Source: Tumebacillus sp. BK434 (GTDB taxonomy: Bacteria > Bacillota > Bacilli > Tumebacillales > Tumebacillaceae). From it: DNA of 64,000 nucleotides. Under the pieces are notes generated by a model that was given only the letters and a program-made list of their open reading frames with translations, was not told where the DNA came from and made no database searches. Where the stretch lies: NCBI RefSeq assembly GCF_004340785.1, contig NZ_SLXS01000001.1, positions 1,116,001 through 1,180,000 of the forward strand. Reading direction: 5' to 3'. The translations under genes were made by a program, and so were the position numbers. Below, piece by piece: positions 45,327-55,634 of the stretch. Numbering within the stretch: the first letter of the stretch is position 1; each line of letters begins with the position of its first letter.

Positions 45327-46394
45327 TTAGCCGATGATCAAGAAGTCTTTCGTCGACGAAGTGAGGATTTCGATGCCGTTCTCCTGCATCACGATGTCAT
45401 CCTCGATGCGCACGCCGCCGAAGTTCGGGATGTAGATGCCCGGCTCGATCGTCACGGTCATGCCCGGCTTCAGCACCGTCTCGCCGCGGACGGACAGCGA
45501 CGGCATTTCGTGCACCACCGTGCCCAGCCCGTGGCCGAGCGAGTGGCCGAAGTTGTCGCCGTAGCCGTGCTCGGCGATGATATCGCGAGCCAGCGCGTCC
45601 GCTTCTTTGCCGGTCATGCCGACTTTGATGTTTTCCAGCGTGTGCAGCTGGGATTTCAGCACGATGTCGTAGATCTCACGCTGCTTGTCGCTTGCTTCGC
45701 CCAAGACGACCGTGCGGGTGAGGTCGGAACAGTACCCTTGGTAGTATGCACCAAAATCCATTTTGACAAAATCGCCTGCTTCGAGAATTTTCTCGCTGGC
45801 CACGCCATGCGGCAGGGACGAGCGGGCGCCGGATGCGACGATGATGTCAAAGGAAGAGGATTTCGCGCCGAGTTTGCGCATGAAGAACTCCAGTTCCAGC
45901 GCGACTTCGATCTCGGAGATGCCCGGGCGCAGGAAGCCCAGAATGTGCGAGAACGCGTCGTCTGCGATCTTGGCAGCCTTGCGCATGATCACCAGTTCGC
46001 TCTCGTCTTTGAAGAGGCGAATCTCTTCGGTGATGCCTTCTTTCGCCACGAGGGTCACACCTTCGAGCTTGCCGTTCAGCGTTTCGAAGAGGCCGTAGTT
46101 GACATAGTCCTTTTCAAAGCCCAGCTGGGTCAGCTTCTTGGCGGCGAGTTCGCTTTGCAAGGAGCCGATCAGATCTTTCGCTTCCACCACGCGGCAGTGC
46201 GGGCATTGCTCGGTCGCCTGTTCCGTATAACGGAAGTCGGTGATCAGGATCGCCTCATCGTGCGTGACGAGCAGGTAGCCGGTCGAGCCGGTGAAGCCGG
46301 AGATGTAAAAACGGTTCTCCTTCTTGAGAATGAGCAGCGCTTCCAAATTCTCTGCAGTCATCCGTTCACGCAAACGAGTCAGACGTTGTTCCAC
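45327..46394 (-). CDS. M24-family Xaa-Pro-type aminopeptidase (YqhT-like)
   Basis: A 355-residue metallopeptidase with a creatinase-type N-domain ([17 protein letters not shown]) and a pita-bread C-domain. The five metal ligands are visible in [18 protein letters not shown] (two Asp), GHSLGHGLG (His), TIEPGIY (Glu) and RIEDDI (Glu). It should remove an N-terminal residue before proline. The start is a GTG behind GGGGGAG. The position between aroQ and efp equals yqhT of Bacillus. Confidence 0.95.
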   Translation of the reverse strand: MEQRLTRLRERMTAENLEALLILKKENRFYISGFTGSTGYLLVTHDEAILITDFRYTEQATEQCPHCRVVEAKDLIGSLQSELAAKKLTQLGFEKDYVNYGLFETLNGKLEGVTLVAKEGITEEIRLFKDESELVIMRKAAKIADDAFSHILGFLRPGISEIEVALELEFFMRKLGAKSSSFDIIVASGARSSLPHGVASEKILEAGDFVKMDFGAYYQGYCSDLTRTVVLGEASDKQREIYDIVLKSQLHTLENIKVGMTGKEADALARDIIAEHGYGDNFGHSLGHGLGTVVHEMPSLSVRGETVLKPGMTVTIEPGIYIPNFGGVRIEDDIVMQENGIEILTSSTKDFLIIG

Positions 46395-46427
46395 AGAAAT
46401 CTCCCCCTTTTCGTTTCACTTCATAGT

Positions 46428-46883
46428 CTACTCCGATAACAACCCTCTTTTGGCAAAGTCTTCAAGCAGCGCATGGAAAGCGAGCGTGTAGCCAAGCGCG
46501 CCTAAACCGCTGATCTGTCCCATGGCGACGGGCGCGATCATCGAGCGATGACGGAACTCCTCGCGGGCATGGATGTTGGACAGATGCACTTCGATCGTCG
46601 GGATTTGGATCGCCGACAGACAGTCGCGGATGGCGATGCTGGTATGGGTGTAGGCGGCCGGGTTGAAGATGATCCCGTCCGTGTTGCCCACAGCCGCTTG
46701 CAGGCGGTCGATCAGCTCGCCTTCGTGGTTGGACTGAAAGCATTCCAGCTCCACGCCGAACCGGTCGGCCAGCAGGCTCAGATCCCGGTTGATCTGCGGC
46801 AATGTCGTCCGCCCGTACACCTCTGGCTCCCGAGTGCCGAGAAGATTGAGGTTAGGTCCGTGCAAAACCAGTATTTTCGCCAA
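46428..46883 (-). CDS. aroQ: Type II 3-dehydroquinate dehydratase
   Basis: A 151-residue dodecameric-type dehydroquinase of the shikimate pathway. The active-site tyrosine loop ([16 protein letters not shown]), the [11 protein letters not shown] loop, and the NPAAYTHTS and [15 protein letters not shown] motifs are intact. First gene of the conserved aroQ-yqhT-efp order. aroK lies separately at 61 kb. Confidence 0.97.
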   Translation of the reverse strand: MAKILVLHGPNLNLLGTREPEVYGRTTLPQINRDLSLLADRFGVELECFQSNHEGELIDRLQAAVGNTDGIIFNPAAYTHTSIAIRDCLSAIQIPTIEVHLSNIHAREEFRHRSMIAPVAMGQISGLGALGYTLAFHALLEDFAKRGLLSE

Positions 46884-46935
46884 AGGGATAACCTCCCAAA
46901 AAGTCCAAGACTCATTTTATCATGAAATTCCTTCA

Positions 46936-46966
46936 TTGAACAGTTGACGGCTCTAAATGATATAAT
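46936..46966 (+). promoter_or_regulatory. Candidate promoter of the histidine phosphatase gene
   Basis: A perfect TATAAT at 46961-46966 lies 19 bases after a TTGAAC at 46936-46941. TTGACG also occurs, but only 11 bases from the -10. The coding start is 34 bases downstream of the -10. Confidence 0.5.
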
Positions 46967-46999
46967 GGAGAAAATTGCATTTGAAAGGTGTGATCGATC

Positions 47000-47605
47000 A
47001 TGAACCAGCCTGTACAGTTTACGTTGGTGCGCCACGGTGAGACGATCTGGAACCGCGAGATGCGGCTGCAGGGTTCCAAGGACATCCCGTTGTCCGAGAC
47101 GGGTCTGGCCCAGGCGGAGCGGGTCGCGGCGCGCCTTTCCCGTGAAACGTTCCACGTGCTTTATACCAGCCGCCTGTTGCGCGCCCATAAGACCGGCGAA
47201 ACGATCGCGGCGGCGGTCGGCGTGCCGCACCATGTGCAGGATGACCTTCGCGAGCGCCACTTCGGCGAATTCGAAGGCTGCACCCGCCAGGAGATCCTCG
47301 ACCGCTATCCCGATTTCTGGACGACCGGCTTTTCACATGACGCCCCCGGCGTCGAGTCATTCGAAGCTTTGAGCGCCCGCGCCTATCGGGCGATCAACCT
47401 CATCGCCGATCAGCATCCCGGCGAGCACGTCGTCCTCGTCTCGCACGGCGGCACGATCAACGCCTTCCTCCACGCGATCACAGACGGCCGTCTCGGCTCC
47501 GGCATCAGCAAGCTCGGCAACACCAGCATCACCCGTGTCCTGCGGGACGCGGACGGCTCGTGGCAGGTCCTTGAGATCGGCTGCACCGCGCATCTGGAAT
47601 CATAA
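47000..47605 (+). CDS. Histidine phosphatase family protein
   Basis: A 201-residue phosphoglycerate-mutase-like phosphatase. The catalytic LVRHGETIWN motif is at residues about 9-18, with the second histidine in VVLVSHGGTINAF and a Glu in RERHFGEFEG. Members dephosphorylate sugar phosphates or intermediates such as alpha-ribazole phosphate; the substrate is not determinable here. The gene is alone between divergent aroQ and a bidirectional terminator. Confidence 0.92.
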   Translation: MNQPVQFTLVRHGETIWNREMRLQGSKDIPLSETGLAQAERVAARLSRETFHVLYTSRLLRAHKTGETIAAAVGVPHHVQDDLRERHFGEFEGCTRQEILDRYPDFWTTGFSHDAPGVESFEALSARAYRAINLIADQHPGEHVVLVSHGGTINAFLHAITDGRLGSGISKLGNTSITRVLRDADGSWQVLEIGCTAHLES

Positions 47606-47634
47606 AAAGGAGTGCCATCCGGCACTCCTTTTTG
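47605..47634. terminator. Bidirectional terminator
   Basis: AAAAAGGAGTGCC and GGCACTCCTTTTT pair around a four-base loop, overlapping the stop of the phosphatase gene and ending the convergent gcv operon. Confidence 0.93.
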
Positions 47635-47636
47635 TT

Positions 47637-49106
47637 TTAGCCTTCGTGGGTGAAACGGAGCACCGGATTGCGGGCTGCGGTCGTTTCATCGAGGCGGTTG
47701 ACTTTCGTGTTGTACGGAGCGTTTTTGATCAGGTCTGCATTCTCTTCCGCTTCTTTGGCGATCTGGATCATCAGGTCGCAGAAGTTGTCGAGCGTCTGCA
47801 GGCTCTCCGTCTCGGTCGGCTCGATCATGATCGCTTCTTCCACGTTCAGCGGGAAGTAGATCGTCGGCGGATGCACCCCGAAGTCGAGCAGGCGCTTCGC
47901 CACGTCGAGCGTTTTGACGCCGTATTCTTTCTTCAGGCGGCGGCCGGACAGGACGAACTCGTGCTTGCAGATGCGGTCATACGGCAGCTCGAAGTGCGGC
48001 TGCAGGCGGCGCATCATGTAGTTGGCGTTCAGCACCGCGTCTTCGGTGACGCGCTTCAGGCCGTCCGGACCCATCGTGCGGATGTAGGAGTACGCGCGCA
48101 CGTTGATGCCGAAGTTGCCCCAGAAGCCTTTGACTTTGCCGATCGACTGCGGGCGGTCCCAGTTCAGGACGTAGGAGCCGTCTGCCGCCTGTTCCACGCG
48201 CGGCTTCGGCAGGAACGGGATCAGCTCTTTCTTCACGCCGACCGGACCGGAACCCGGACCGCCGCCGCCGTGCGGGGTGGTGAACGTCTTGTGCAGGTTC
48301 AAGTGCACAACGTCAAATCCCATGTCGCCCGGACGGGCATAGCCGAGGATCGCGTTCGCGTTCGCGCCGTCGTAGTAGAGCATGCCGCCCGCGGCGTGGA
48401 CGATCTCCGAGATCTCGATGATCTGGTCTTCGAACAGTCCCAAGGTGGACGGGTTGGTCAGCATCAGCGCTGCCGTGTCTTCGTTGACGACCGCACGCAA
48501 CGCTTCGAGGTCGACGCCGCCCTGTTCGTTCGACTTGACGGTGACGGTGCGGTAGCCTGCGACGGTCGCCGACGCCGGGTTGGTGCCGTGTGCGGAGTCC
48601 GGCACGATGACGGTGGTGCGCTTTTCACCGCGCGCTTCATGGTAGGCGCGGATCATCATCAGACCGGTCCACTCGCCGTGCGCGCCTGCTGCCGGCTGCA
48701 GAGACACTTCGTCCATGCCGGTGATCTCAGCAAGCTCGGACTGCAGCTTGTACATCAGTTCGAGCGCACCTTGCACCTGCTCTTGCGGCTGCAGCGGGTG
48801 AATCTGCGCGAAGCCCGGGATCGCCGCCGCTTTTTCATTGCGCTTCGGGTTGTATTTCATCGTGCAGGAGCCGAGCGGATAGAAGCCATCGTCCACGCCG
48901 TGGTTGCGCTTGGACAGTTCGGTGAAGTGGCGGACGAGGTCGAGCTCCGCCATTTCCGGCAGTTGAGCCGGGGTGCTGCGGATGTACGCTTGCGGGATCA
49001 GGTTCTCGATCGGCTCTTCCGGCACGTCGAGCTCCGGCAGGCTGTACGAGACGCGGCCCGGTTCGCTCAATTCAAAAATGAGTGCTTTATCTTTCTCTTG
49101 ACGCAT
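47637..49106 (-). CDS. gcvPB: Glycine dehydrogenase (decarboxylating) subunit 2
   Basis: A 489-residue PLP-dependent half of the split P-protein. The cofactor lysine lies in [20 protein letters not shown], and the [13 protein letters not shown] segment is typical. With GcvPA it decarboxylates glycine and passes the aminomethyl group to the H-protein lipoate. The start touches the gcvPA stop (coordinates overlap by one base), so the subunits are coupled. No gcvH is in the window; its lipoate could be supplied through lipA/lipB at 17 kb. Confidence 0.97.
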   Translation of the reverse strand: MRQEKDKALIFELSEPGRVSYSLPELDVPEEPIENLIPQAYIRSTPAQLPEMAELDLVRHFTELSKRNHGVDDGFYPLGSCTMKYNPKRNEKAAAIPGFAQIHPLQPQEQVQGALELMYKLQSELAEITGMDEVSLQPAAGAHGEWTGLMMIRAYHEARGEKRTTVIVPDSAHGTNPASATVAGYRTVTVKSNEQGGVDLEALRAVVNEDTAALMLTNPSTLGLFEDQIIEISEIVHAAGGMLYYDGANANAILGYARPGDMGFDVVHLNLHKTFTTPHGGGGPGSGPVGVKKELIPFLPKPRVEQAADGSYVLNWDRPQSIGKVKGFWGNFGINVRAYSYIRTMGPDGLKRVTEDAVLNANYMMRRLQPHFELPYDRICKHEFVLSGRRLKKEYGVKTLDVAKRLLDFGVHPPTIYFPLNVEEAIMIEPTETESLQTLDNFCDLMIQIAKEAEENADLIKNAPYNTKVNRLDETTAARNPVLRFTHEG

Positions 49107-50458
49107 TACAGGATCGCCTCCAGTCTTTCAGCCAACAGGTCAATGTCTTGTTTCGTGCGCAGTTCGGTCACGGCGATCAGCATCGCGCCTTTGAATTCCG
49201 GATAGGTCGAACCGAGGTCGTAGCCGCCGATGATCTTGCTTTCGAGCAGCTTCTTGTTGATTTCGGCCACGTCGCCTTCGATCTGGATGGCAAATTCGTT
49301 GAAGAACGGCGCGTTCTCGAACAGGGCTTTCACTTTCGGAATCGCGGTCAAACGCTTAAACGCGTAGTGCGCTTTTTGCAAGTTGAGGCGCGCGACTTCC
49401 TGGAAGCCCTGCTTGCCCATGTAGGAGGCATAGACGGTCGCAGCCAGCGCGTTCAGCGCTTGGTTGGAGCAGATGTTGGAGGACGCTTTCTCGCGGCGGA
49501 TGTGCTGTTCGCGCGCCTGCAGGGTCAGTACGAAGGCGCGGCGGCCGTCGAGGTCGGTCGTCTGGCCGACGACGCGGCCCGGAATGCGGCGCACTTGGTC
49601 TTTCTTCACCGCCAGCATGCCGAGGTACGGACCGCCGTAGGAGATGCGGTTGCCCATCGACTGCCCTTCGCCGACGACGATATCGGCGTCGAATGTGCCC
49701 GGCGCTTCCAGCACGCCCATCGCGATCGGGTTGACGGAGACGACGAACAGTGCCTTTTTGCTGTGCGCGAGGTCGCTGATCTGCTGCAGATCTTCAATGC
49801 CGCCGAAGAAGTTCGGGTACTGCACAAAGACGCCGGCGATGGTGTCATCGAGCTTCGCTTCCAGGTCGTGCAGGTCGATCACGCCGTTTTGCATGCCCAC
49901 TTCGACCACTTCGATGTTTTGACCGTACGCGTAGGTCTTCAGCACTTCGCGGTATTCCGGGTTGACGGAGCGCGCGACGATGACTTTGCTGCGGCGGGTC
50001 GCGGAGCAGGCGATGAACGCCGCTTCGCCGAAGGCGGTCGGGCCGTCGTACATGGAAGCGTTGGACACGTCCATGCCGGTCAGTTCGCAGACGATGGTCT
50101 GGTATTCGAAGATCGCCTGCAAGGTGCCTTGGGAGATCTCCGGCTGGTACGGCGTATATGCGGTGAAGAACTCGGAGCGGCCGATGATCGCTTCGACGAC
50201 CGCCGGGACGTGGTGCTGGTAGGCGCCTGCGCCGAGGAAGTTGATGTTTTCTTCGAGGTTGGCGTTCTTGGCAGCGAGTTCGTTAAAGTAGCGGTACAGC
50301 TCGACTTCAGACAGTTCTTTCGGAATGTTCAGGTCGCGGCCGAGGCGCGCGCGCTCCGGGATGTCGAGGAAGAGGTCTTCCACTTTTTCGACGCCGAGGA
50401 AGTCGAGCATTTTTTTGCGGTCCGCTTCCGTGTTCGGAATATAGCTGAATTTGTTCAC
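49106..50458 (-). CDS. gcvPA: Glycine dehydrogenase (decarboxylating) subunit 1
   Basis: A 450-residue first half of the split P-protein. Segments such as [36 protein letters not shown] and [16 protein letters not shown]-like [12 protein letters not shown] are characteristic. The split organisation is the rule in Firmicutes. It is 18 bases downstream of gcvT. Confidence 0.97.
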   Translation of the reverse strand: MNKFSYIPNTEADRKKMLDFLGVEKVEDLFLDIPERARLGRDLNIPKELSEVELYRYFNELAAKNANLEENINFLGAGAYQHHVPAVVEAIIGRSEFFTAYTPYQPEISQGTLQAIFEYQTIVCELTGMDVSNASMYDGPTAFGEAAFIACSATRRSKVIVARSVNPEYREVLKTYAYGQNIEVVEVGMQNGVIDLHDLEAKLDDTIAGVFVQYPNFFGGIEDLQQISDLAHSKKALFVVSVNPIAMGVLEAPGTFDADIVVGEGQSMGNRISYGGPYLGMLAVKKDQVRRIPGRVVGQTTDLDGRRAFVLTLQAREQHIRREKASSNICSNQALNALAATVYASYMGKQGFQEVARLNLQKAHYAFKRLTAIPKVKALFENAPFFNEFAIQIEGDVAEINKKLLESKIIGGYDLGSTYPEFKGAMLIAVTELRTKQDIDLLAERLEAIL

Positions 50459-50476
50459 TCAGGTTGGCCTCCCTTA

Positions 50477-51574
50477 TTACTTCTGACGCTTGTAGAACGG
50501 CGTTTTGATGATGACACCTTTGACAGGCTTGTTGCGGATGATCACCTCGAGCTCTTGGCCGATCGTCGCGTACTCCACGTCGATCAGCGCGAGGCCGATG
50601 TTTTTCTTGACGGTCGGGCCCATGGTGCCGGTGGTGACTTCGCCGATCTGCTGGCCGCCTACCTGCACTGCGTAGTGCGTGCGGGGAATGCCGCGCTCGA
50701 TCATCTCGAAGCCGACGAGCTTGCGTTTCACGCCCGCTTCTTTTTGCTTCGCCAGCGCGTCGCGGCCGATGAAGTCCGGTTTGTCGAGCTTGACGAAGAA
50801 GCCGAGACCCGCTTCGAGCGGCGAGATGTCAGCGCTGATCTCCTGACCGTAGAGCGGCAGGCGCGCTTCGAAGCGGAGCGTGTCGCGGGCACCGAGTCCG
50901 ATCGGCAGCACACCGTCTTCTTTGCCGGATGCGAGGATCGCATCCCACAGTTTGGCGACGTCAGATGCAGCGCAGTACAGTTCAAAGCCGTCTTCGCCGG
51001 TGTAGCCGGTGCGGGAGACGAGGCATTTGACGCCTGCGACGTCGACGTTTTCGAGGAACCAGTAGTATTTGATCTGCGCAAGGTCGGTGGAGGTCATCTT
51101 TTGCAGCACCTGCTCAGCGAGCGGGCCTTGCAGGGCGAGCTGCGCCATCTCGTCGGACGCGTTGCGGATGGTCACATCGCCAAACGCGTGCTCTTGCACC
51201 CAGGCGAAGTCTTTTTCGATGTTCGAGGCGTTGACGACGATCAGGTAGTTGTTGTCGCCTTTCTTGTAGACGAGCAGGTCGTCGACGACACCGCCGTTTT
51301 CGTAGCACATCGGGGAGTACATCGCCTGGCCGTCGGCCAGCTTGGACACGTCGTTGGTGATCCACTTCTGGATGTTGGCCAGCGCATCGGAGCCGGTCAC
51401 TTCAAGTTCGCCCATGTGCGACACGTCGAACAGGCCGGCGCGGTTGCGCACCGCTTCGTGCTCTTCGAGGATACCGGAGTACTGCACCGGCAGCGCCCAG
51501 CCGCCAAAATCGATGATCTTGCCGTTATAGTTCGGGTACACTTCGAACAATGGTGTTTTCTTCAGATGGTCCAC
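50477..51574 (-). CDS. gcvT: Aminomethyltransferase (T-protein)
   Basis: A 366-residue folate-dependent enzyme that releases ammonia from the H-protein intermediate and forms methylene-tetrahydrofolate. Folate-site segments [25 protein letters not shown] and [13 protein letters not shown] are present. I take the GTG seven bases after AAGGAGG as the start; the reading from 51628 would run into the riboswitch terminator. First gene of the operon under the glycine riboswitch. Confidence 0.96.
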   Translation of the reverse strand: MDHLKKTPLFEVYPNYNGKIIDFGGWALPVQYSGILEEHEAVRNRAGLFDVSHMGELEVTGSDALANIQKWITNDVSKLADGQAMYSPMCYENGGVVDDLLVYKKGDNNYLIVVNASNIEKDFAWVQEHAFGDVTIRNASDEMAQLALQGPLAEQVLQKMTSTDLAQIKYYWFLENVDVAGVKCLVSRTGYTGEDGFELYCAASDVAKLWDAILASGKEDGVLPIGLGARDTLRFEARLPLYGQEISADISPLEAGLGFFVKLDKPDFIGRDALAKQKEAGVKRKLVGFEMIERGIPRTHYAVQVGGQQIGEVTTGTMGPTVKKNIGLALIDVEYATIGQELEVIIRNKPVKGVIIKTPFYKRQK

Positions 51575-51613
51575 CAAAATACCTCCTTGGGCATGTATGA
51601 GATCGAAAAGAAT

Positions 51614-51652
51614 CAAAAAAGGAGACACGTATGCCTGTTAGGCCCGGTCTCC
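51614..51652 (-). terminator. Riboswitch expression-platform terminator
   Basis: GGAGAC and GTCTCC close a hairpin followed by TTTTTT on the minus strand, directly after aptamer 2 and 40 bases before the gcvT start. Its 5' arm is adjacent to the P1 strand of aptamer 2, as expected for glycine-dependent antitermination. Confidence 0.85.
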
Positions 51653-51653
51653 T

Positions 51654-51845
51654 CTGTACACTTTACCTGAGAGTTTTACACCTTGGGTGGCCGGTACAAC
51701 CGGCTCTCTCCAGAGTTGCGTCCCGCGGCGGTACTTTTTGCCTGAGAGATTCGCATACGTCCTTGGGCGGGACGCAGCTTGCTCCTTCGGCGTCACAGGA
51801 GGTCCGTTTTGGTTAAAAAACGAACATTGTGCCCTCTCCCACCGA
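51654..51845 (-). ncRNA. Tandem glycine riboswitch
   Basis: Two glycine aptamers lie head to tail in the gcvT leader. Aptamer 1 (about 51728-51845) contains GGGAGAGGGCAC, CGCCGAAGGAGCAA and the CTCTCAGGCAAAA consensus. Aptamer 2 (about 51654-51722) contains GGAGAGAGCC, CCACCCAAGG and CTCTCAGGTAAA. A short linker joins them. Glycine binding should switch on gcvT-gcvPA-gcvPB by preventing the terminator. Confidence 0.95.
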
Positions 51846-51879
51846 CGATCATTCGCAATTATTGTTTGGTTACGCATCC

Positions 51880-51888
51880 ATCATATCA
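51880..51888 (-). promoter_or_regulatory. Extended -10 promoter of the gcv riboswitch transcript
   Basis: TGATATGAT on the minus strand is an extended -10. The transcript would start near 51873, about 28 bases before aptamer 1. No clear -35 is seen. Confidence 0.5.
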
Positions 51889-51978
51889 CAATCTCACCCA
51901 TTTGGAACCGTCCCTCGAAAAATTTTCCCCTTTTGGGGTCATACTATCCATACAAGTTGTCGACGGAGGTGGAATCAG

Positions 51979-53661
51979 TTGGAAAAGACTCGCTTCGTGC
52001 CCGATTTGGACTGGCAAGAAGAGGTGGCCGACATGCTGTTGGCGCGTGAGACGAGCGGAGAGTGGGATTCGTGGGAGCTGTTCCGGCTGGCTCTGGAAGC
52101 GGAAAGGACGCGTGTGGTGCCCAATTTTGACCAGTTGATCTGCCTGCAGCAGCTGCCGGAGATCACGCCGTTCCCCCATCAGATCGAGACGGCGAAAAAA
52201 GTGCTGAATGAGCTGCACGGGCGGGCGATATTGGCCGATGAAGTCGGGCTTGGCAAGACGATTGAGGCCGGGTTGATTTTGAAGGAGTATTTGATTCGCG
52301 GCTTGGTGCAGAAAGTGTTGATCTTGGTGCCCTCTTCGTTGGTGATTCAATGGGTGCGGGAGTTGAGCACGAAGTTCAAGATTCAGGCGTGGGCGCAGAA
52401 GAACACGTACAGTTGGACAGATTATGACATCGTGGTCAGCTCGATCGATACGGCGAAGCGTGATACGCATCGGGAGATCGTGCTCGCGCAGGAATGGGAT
52501 CTGGTGATTGTCGACGAGGCGCACAAACTGAAGAATCGGAAGTCGAAGAACTGGGAATTGATCAACACACTGCGCAAAAAGTATCTGCTCCTGCTGACGG
52601 CCACTCCGGTGCAGAATGATATGAAGGAATTGTACAACCTGATCACGCTGTTGAAGCCGGGGCAATTGGGCTCTTCGACAGAGTATTCGAGCATGTTTAT
52701 GCAGAATAAGCGGCTGCCGAAGAATCGCGGGGAATTAAAGGAAGCGCTCGCGGAGGTGATGATTCGGAACAAGCGCTCGGAAGGCGGTGTGCAGTTTACG
52801 AAGCGCCTCGTCGACTCGATCATGCTGGACTTGTCGGATGATGAGCGGGAGTTGTATGACCGTGTCAGCGAGTTTATTAAGCAGCAGTATACGGCGATGC
52901 GCGAAGAAGGAAAAGGCAATGTGCTGCAGCTGATCAATCTGCAGCGGCAGATCTGCTCCTCCCCTTATGCTGCTCTGGTGTCTTTAAAAGGCATGAAGGA
53001 AAGCGAGAAGACGCCGGCGGAGATACGGGAGCGGGTGCATCATCTGTATGCGCTGGCGGAGAGCATTCCGGCCTATACGAAGGTGAACAAGTGCATTGAG
53101 TTGCTGAAGCAGATCGATGACAAGGTGATTATTTTTACGGAGTATCGGGCGACACAGGACTTTATCTTGTACATGCTGCAGCAAAATGGGATCAAGGCGG
53201 TCATGTTCCGCGGCGGATTTAAGAAGAGCAAGAAAGATTGGATGACAGAACTGTTTAAAAATCGCTTTCAGGTGCTGGTCGCGACGGAGGCGGGCGGCGA
53301 AGGGATCAACCTGCAGTTTTGCCATCATGTGATCAACTTTGACTTGCCATGGAATCCGATGCGAGTCGAGCAAAGGATCGGACGGGTGCATCGGCTGGGT
53401 CAGACTCAAGACGTCAAGGTCTATAATTTGTCGACGCGCGGGACGATCGAGGAGCATATTGTCGGATTGCTGAATGAGAAGATCAATATGTTTGAGCTGG
53501 TGATTGGGGAGCTGGATTTGATCCTCGGGAACTTGAAAGTGGGCAGGCAGTTTGATGCCGATATGATGGATCTGCTGGTAAACGGCGCTTCGCAGGATGA
53601 ACTGAAGGCGAAGTATGAGGAGCTTGGACAAAAGCTGAAAGAGGCTTCGATCAAAATGTAA
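51979..53661 (+). CDS. yqhH: SNF2-family helicase/ATPase (YqhH-like)
   Basis: A 560-residue Swi2/Snf2 ATPase with two RecA-like domains: Walker A ADEVGLGKTIEAG, Walker B VIVDEAHKLKN, LTATPVQND (motif III), VLVATEAGGEGINLQ (motif V) and RIGRVHRLGQ (motif VI). It is probably a double-stranded DNA translocase acting on nucleoprotein. The start is a TTG behind GGAGGTGG; the reading from 51829 would extend into the riboswitch region. The position divergent from gcvT, followed by yqhG, is the B. subtilis order. Confidence 0.92.
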   Translation: MEKTRFVPDLDWQEEVADMLLARETSGEWDSWELFRLALEAERTRVVPNFDQLICLQQLPEITPFPHQIETAKKVLNELHGRAILADEVGLGKTIEAGLILKEYLIRGLVQKVLILVPSSLVIQWVRELSTKFKIQAWAQKNTYSWTDYDIVVSSIDTAKRDTHREIVLAQEWDLVIVDEAHKLKNRKSKNWELINTLRKKYLLLLTATPVQNDMKELYNLITLLKPGQLGSSTEYSSMFMQNKRLPKNRGELKEALAEVMIRNKRSEGGVQFTKRLVDSIMLDLSDDERELYDRVSEFIKQQYTAMREEGKGNVLQLINLQRQICSSPYAALVSLKGMKESEKTPAEIRERVHHLYALAESIPAYTKVNKCIELLKQIDDKVIIFTEYRATQDFILYMLQQNGIKAVMFRGGFKKSKKDWMTELFKNRFQVLVATEAGGEGINLQFCHHVINFDLPWNPMRVEQRIGRVHRLGQTQDVKVYNLSTRGTIEEHIVGLLNEKINMFELVIGELDLILGNLKVGRQFDADMMDLLVNGASQDELKAKYEELGQKLKEASIKM

Positions 53662-53761
53662 TCGGTTGCTCCTCCCTGCAGGGGCCATCCCCCTCCGGTC
53701 GGAACCTACACCTTGTTGGCTTGGACGTTTTGGATGAGTTTGGGATGAAGGAGGGCTTTGG

Positions 53762-54634
53762 GTGGAGAATCAACAGGAGATTCAGGATTTTTGCCGGCGG
53801 TATTTTGAGGCGGTGGGTGCCCCGATCTTGGTGGATCAGGAGGATTTTTTGCAGGTGGAGTTGCCGCGGGAGATCGATAAGGAATTGACCGATCGGCCCT
53901 ATTATTGGATGTATGTGGAGGCGATGGGCCAGGAGGTGCCGAATTCGGTGATTTCCCTGGCGTTTGATCCTGACCTGGAAATCGAAGGCGTCGAGAAGCT
54001 GGAGTTTGTGACGCTGGGGAGCTTTCGGCTGAATAAGATCATCGAATCGGCGCAAAAGCGCGGACGCATCACCCGCGCGTACCAGAAGGTCAGCGCGAAA
54101 CCGTTGGCGCCTTACTTGATGACGACGTTTAAGCTGTCGTTTATCGCCGATCGGCGGCGGGATGAGATCGTGTCGTATGGGGTTCATTTGGGGAACGGCT
54201 CGGTGGTGCGGGACTTATACGATCGGGTGGAAAAGCTGGCGTTTGGCGCTGCGCCGAGTATGGGGATGATGATTCAACCCGCAGCCCTGTCGCTTCCAGC
54301 AGGGTATCAGCGGTTGAAGGAATGTCTGGTCGCAGAGATCGAAGGTCTCGACCACTCGTGGGCCGTGGAAGCGGAGGCGCACTTGGCGCAGGAGCTGGAA
54401 CAGCTCGAGACGTATTATGAATCACTTGGCCTCGTCCACGCGGACGAGGTCAAGTCGGAAGATGAAAAAGAGAAAAAGGCTGCGCTGTACGCAGCCGAAC
54501 GGGAATTGCGGATCGCTGAACTGAAATGGCGCTGTGCCCCTCGCGTGCAGATCGAACCGTTTCATTTTGGCCTGCTCTATGTTGCGGATGATGCGGTCAG
54601 GAATACATCGACCGGGAAGCGGCTGTCGATGTAG
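53762..54634 (+). CDS. yqhG: YqhG-like protein, function unknown
   Basis: A 290-residue protein matching YqhG by position (after the SNF2 helicase) and by its opening IQDFCRRYFEAVGAPILVD. A GTG start follows GGAGGG by six bases. The C-terminal third is helical and charged (a DEVKSEDEKEKKAAL stretch). No catalytic motif is visible. Its last 58 bases overlap the end of a convergent secreted-protein gene. The 100-base gap after yqhH has no terminator, so the two are probably co-transcribed. Confidence 0.78.
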   Translation: MENQQEIQDFCRRYFEAVGAPILVDQEDFLQVELPREIDKELTDRPYYWMYVEAMGQEVPNSVISLAFDPDLEIEGVEKLEFVTLGSFRLNKIIESAQKRGRITRAYQKVSAKPLAPYLMTTFKLSFIADRRRDEIVSYGVHLGNGSVVRDLYDRVEKLAFGAAPSMGMMIQPAALSLPAGYQRLKECLVAEIEGLDHSWAVEAEAHLAQELEQLETYYESLGLVHADEVKSEDEKEKKAALYAAERELRIAELKWRCAPRVQIEPFHFGLLYVADDAVRNTSTGKRLSM

Positions 54635-55485
54635 ACCGCTTCTGCCTCCGGGTTGAACGGGTCGCGGACTTGAAGGTAGCGCAGCTCCCCTAGTGTCGCC
54701 ACGCTGGTCACCTGCAAGGTGACCGTCACTTTGTCGGGGACAGCATCGTAAACGAGATAGGACGGTCGATCGAAGGTGTCCCCGGCTGCGTAGCTCTGCA
54801 GCGGGTGGACGCCTTTGGGGCTGGCATTTCGCTTGTGTTGGCCGGCCCGGCCTGTGGCATACAGGGCATCGCTGTCCGGCGAGGCAGATTGGACGACGGC
54901 GTGCTCGGTGGCCGTCGTTGCAGGCGCGACCGCTGCTGCGGGCTCCGGCACATGATTTATTACTTCCCCCCACGGCAAAGTCTCCCCCGTCTGCAGGTTG
55001 TAGAGGTCGAGGATCGCACCTCCCGTGTGCAGATAGACGAGGTGCAGCATCGGACCGGCATAGATGTAGCCTTCGGTCAGCTCCCGCCCCTGCAGCTGTT
55101 CCGGCAAGGCTGGAATGGCTGCCCGGCTGAATTCGTAGAGGTGCTGGCCGTCTGCGGAGGTGACCAGGTAGCCTGCGGACCGGCCGCTTACCTGAACGCT
55201 CCAGAGGAGAGCGTTTTGGCGTCCTTCGGGGTTGTGCAGGGCGCGCACCGGTTGTGCGGTCGCCGTCTTCCAGTCTTGGAATGCGGAAATGGTGGAGAGG
55301 CGCTGTACTTGTGCTGCGATGTCGATCACTGGGGCTTGCACAACAGCGCTCGTGCTGTCCGTCTGTTGTCGCGGATGCGGTTGCGCTTGCCGCTCCGTGG
55401 CAAGCGGTGCCTCGGCGAGCGTCGGGATCGACGTGGTGGTGAAAAGTAAGGTCAGCATGGTCAGCGTACGGAATTTTTGTCCCAT
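54577..55485 (-). CDS. Predicted secreted protein, unknown
   Basis: A 302-residue protein with a signal peptide (MGQKFRTLTMLTLLFTTTS..., probable cleavage near LAEA). The mature protein has a Gln/Ala-rich start, a PepSY-like or beta-rich middle (SVQVSGRSAGYLVTSADGQHLYEF, GPMLHLVYLHTGGAILDLYNLQTGE) and a C-terminal beta domain (LRYLQVRDPFNPEAEAVYIDS). I do not recognise the family. The competing overlapping frame is Arg-rich and has no signal peptide. The 3' end overlaps yqhG by 58 bases tail to tail. Confidence 0.65.
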   Translation of the reverse strand: MGQKFRTLTMLTLLFTTTSIPTLAEAPLATERQAQPHPRQQTDSTSAVVQAPVIDIAAQVQRLSTISAFQDWKTATAQPVRALHNPEGRQNALLWSVQVSGRSAGYLVTSADGQHLYEFSRAAIPALPEQLQGRELTEGYIYAGPMLHLVYLHTGGAILDLYNLQTGETLPWGEVINHVPEPAAAVAPATTATEHAVVQSASPDSDALYATGRAGQHKRNASPKGVHPLQSYAAGDTFDRPSYLVYDAVPDKVTVTLQVTSVATLGELRYLQVRDPFNPEAEAVYIDSRFPVDVFLTASSAT

Positions 55486-55583
55486 CGGCGGTCATCGCTC
55501 CTTTGGTGCTTCTCTGTCCATCGTAGCGTGTCCGCGTTGCGATGTATGTTAGAACCTGTCGGGCGCATCGATAAATTTTCCGA

Positions 55584-55616
55584 CAAAAAAACGACCCTCC
55601 GCAAGGAGAGTCGTTT
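55584..55616 (-). terminator. Terminator after the PhnD-type gene
   Basis: AAACGACTCTCC and GGAGGGTCGTTT pair with one wobble around TTGC and are followed by TTTT on the minus strand. Confidence 0.9.
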
Positions 55617-55634
55617 GGTGTCGCTTGTATGAGA

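Noticed and set aside
49082-51670. 862-codon plus-strand open frame across the gcv operon
   Set aside because: It is antisense to gcvPA and gcvT, both with clear family motifs, and arises from GC-rich third positions; composition is Val/Asp/Arg-rich shadow type.
51638-51877. Short ORFs upstream of gcvT
   Set aside because: They lie inside the tandem glycine riboswitch and its terminator.
54422-55495. 357-codon Arg/Pro-rich alternative frame over the secreted-protein gene
   Set aside because: The overlapping 302-residue frame has a signal peptide and normal composition; the Arg-rich frame does not.
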